Below the pieces are notes generated by a model that was given only the letters and a program-made list of their open reading frames with translations, did no database searches and had not been told where the DNA came from. Positions 12,640 through 13,323 of a stretch of DNA of 13,323 nucleotides are shown one piece after another. The DNA is taken from positions 1 through 13,323 of the forward strand of contig WRJP01000040.1 in assembly GCA_009778535.1 (NCBI GenBank). Reading direction: 5' to 3'. Position numbers and translations under genes: made by a program. How positions within the stretch are numbered: position 1 is the first letter of the stretch; each line of letters starts with the position of its first letter. Origin of the DNA: Propionibacteriaceae bacterium. GTDB lineage: Bacteria; Actinomycetota; Actinomycetes; Propionibacteriales; Propionibacteriaceae.

Positions 12640-13323
12640 ATGGATACCGAGAAACTAACCGCGAAATCGCGTGACGGCGTGAGCACTGCCCTGCGCCTTG
12701 CGCTGACGAATGGAAACCCCAATGCTGAACCAGTGCATTTGCTTAATGCACTCCTAGTTGACCCTGGAAACACCGTCTCCGCATTGCTGAGTAGTTGCGG
12801 TGTTGAACCCAAGGCCGTGGCCGCTGCCGCACAGGGAAAGATAACCAAGCTGCCTAGCGCCCAAGGTGATTCCGTTGCGCAGCCGAATCTATCCGGCGCG
12901 TTCGCCAGAGTACTCGCCGACGCTCAAACCAAAGCAGAGCAGTTAGGTGACGCATTCGTAGCTACCGAACACCTACTACTTGGCCTTGCCAGCGTACCCA
13001 GCGACGCACGTACCATCCTCACCGATCTGGGAGCAGATGCAACCACACTTGAGAAGACCTTCACCCAGACCCGCGGCAGCAAACGCGTCACATCCGCAGA
13101 ATCCGAAGGTGGCGAATCGGCGTTAGACAAATACTCGATTGACCTGACTTCACAGGCCAGCCTTGGCAAACTCGACCCCGTGATCGGACGCGATTCCGAA
13201 ATCCGACGCGTGGTGCAAGTGCTTGCCAGACGAACGAAGAACAACCCCGTGCTGATCGGCGAGCCCGGAGTGGGAAAGACCGCCGTCGTTGAAGGCTTAG
13301 CGCAACGAGTCGTTGCCGGTGAT
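12640..13323 (+). CDS. clpB: ATP-dependent disaggregase ClpB, N-terminal part (3' end outside window)
   Basis: The visible 228 residues run open to the window edge. The Clp N-terminal domain covers about residues 5-145 as two related halves: VSTALRLALTNGNPNAEPVHLL, cut here as VSTALRLAL and EPVHLLNALL, and then ATEHLLLGLA. The first AAA+ domain begins at about 165 with DLTSQASLGKLDPVIGR and RRTKNNPVLIGEPGVGKT, Walker A being GEPGVGKT (207-214). ClpB hexamers extract and refold aggregated proteins together with DnaK, DnaJ and GrpE. ClpB rather than ClpC or ClpA is supported by this N-domain type, the LDPVIGRDSEIRR spacing and the HAIR operator. ATG 12640 has AGAGGAAG upstream. It is divergent from the lipoprotein gene. 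Confidence 0.93.
   Translation, partial: MDTEKLTAKSRDGVSTALRLALTNGNPNAEPVHLLNALLVDPGNTVSALLSSCGVEPKAVAAAAQGKITKLPSAQGDSVAQPNLSGAFARVLADAQTKAEQLGDAFVATEHLLLGLASVPSDARTILTDLGADATTLEKTFTQTRGSKRVTSAESEGGESALDKYSIDLTSQASLGKLDPVIGRDSEIRRVVQVLARRTKNNPVLIGEPGVGKTAVVEGLAQRVVAGD

Noticed and set aside
1..13323. CRISPR arrays, transposons, integrases, tRNA or rRNA genes, riboswitches
   Set aside because: No regular repeats, terminal inverted repeats, recombinase motifs, cloverleaf or riboswitch-like patterns were recognised on either strand.

Overview
The window looks like chromosomal DNA from a moderate-GC actinobacterium. The strongest evidence is the heat-shock operon order dnaK-grpE-dnaJ-hspR, repressed through HspR and HAIR operators instead of HrcA and CIRCE, with clpB carrying a second HAIR site. 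By eye the GC content is a little above 50%, and the dnaK-linked DnaJ lacks a zinc finger. Together these suggest a low-GC member of the Actinomycetaceae or relatives (Arcanobacterium, Trueperella, Varibaculum, Mobiluncus type). The genus is inference; no search was run.

Layout. Positions 3-593 hold the 3' end of a FtsX/MacB-type ABC permease. A 277-base gap with a candidate extended -10 promoter leads to gdhA (871-2214), an NADP-type glutamate dehydrogenase. The 299-base gap after gdhA holds two hairpins, a short coding-like stretch on the minus strand, and the dnaK promoter with its HAIR operator. dnaK, grpE, dnaJ and hspR (2514-6406) are tightly packed and probably one autoregulated transcript. 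From 6426 to 12504 lies a block of non-core genes: an HD-domain protein (-), a DUF4143-type AAA ATPase (-), a remnant on the minus strand, a TetR/ABC-2 exporter cassette (+, 8519-11897) and a lipoprotein (-). The window ends inside clpB (from 12640).

How the genes work together. DnaK, GrpE and DnaJ form the Hsp70 cycle, and ClpB works with it to dissolve aggregates. HspR, made at the end of the dnaK operon, should repress both dnaK and clpB through HAIR sites that are nearly the same 19 bases in opposite orientations. The TetR regulator sits in front of a two-gene ABC exporter of the polyketide-antibiotic type, behind a near-consensus promoter overlaid by a compound palindromic operator. The ATPase gene has its own promoter built inside an imperfect inverted repeat.

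I did not find a clearly new multi-gene system. The least explained pieces are the clpB/lipoprotein divergent control region, the antitoxin-tail-like remnant at the left edge of the exporter cassette, the minus-strand coding-like stretch between gdhA and dnaK, and the inverted-repeat promoter of the ATPase gene. No tRNA, rRNA, CRISPR array, transposase or integrase was seen.
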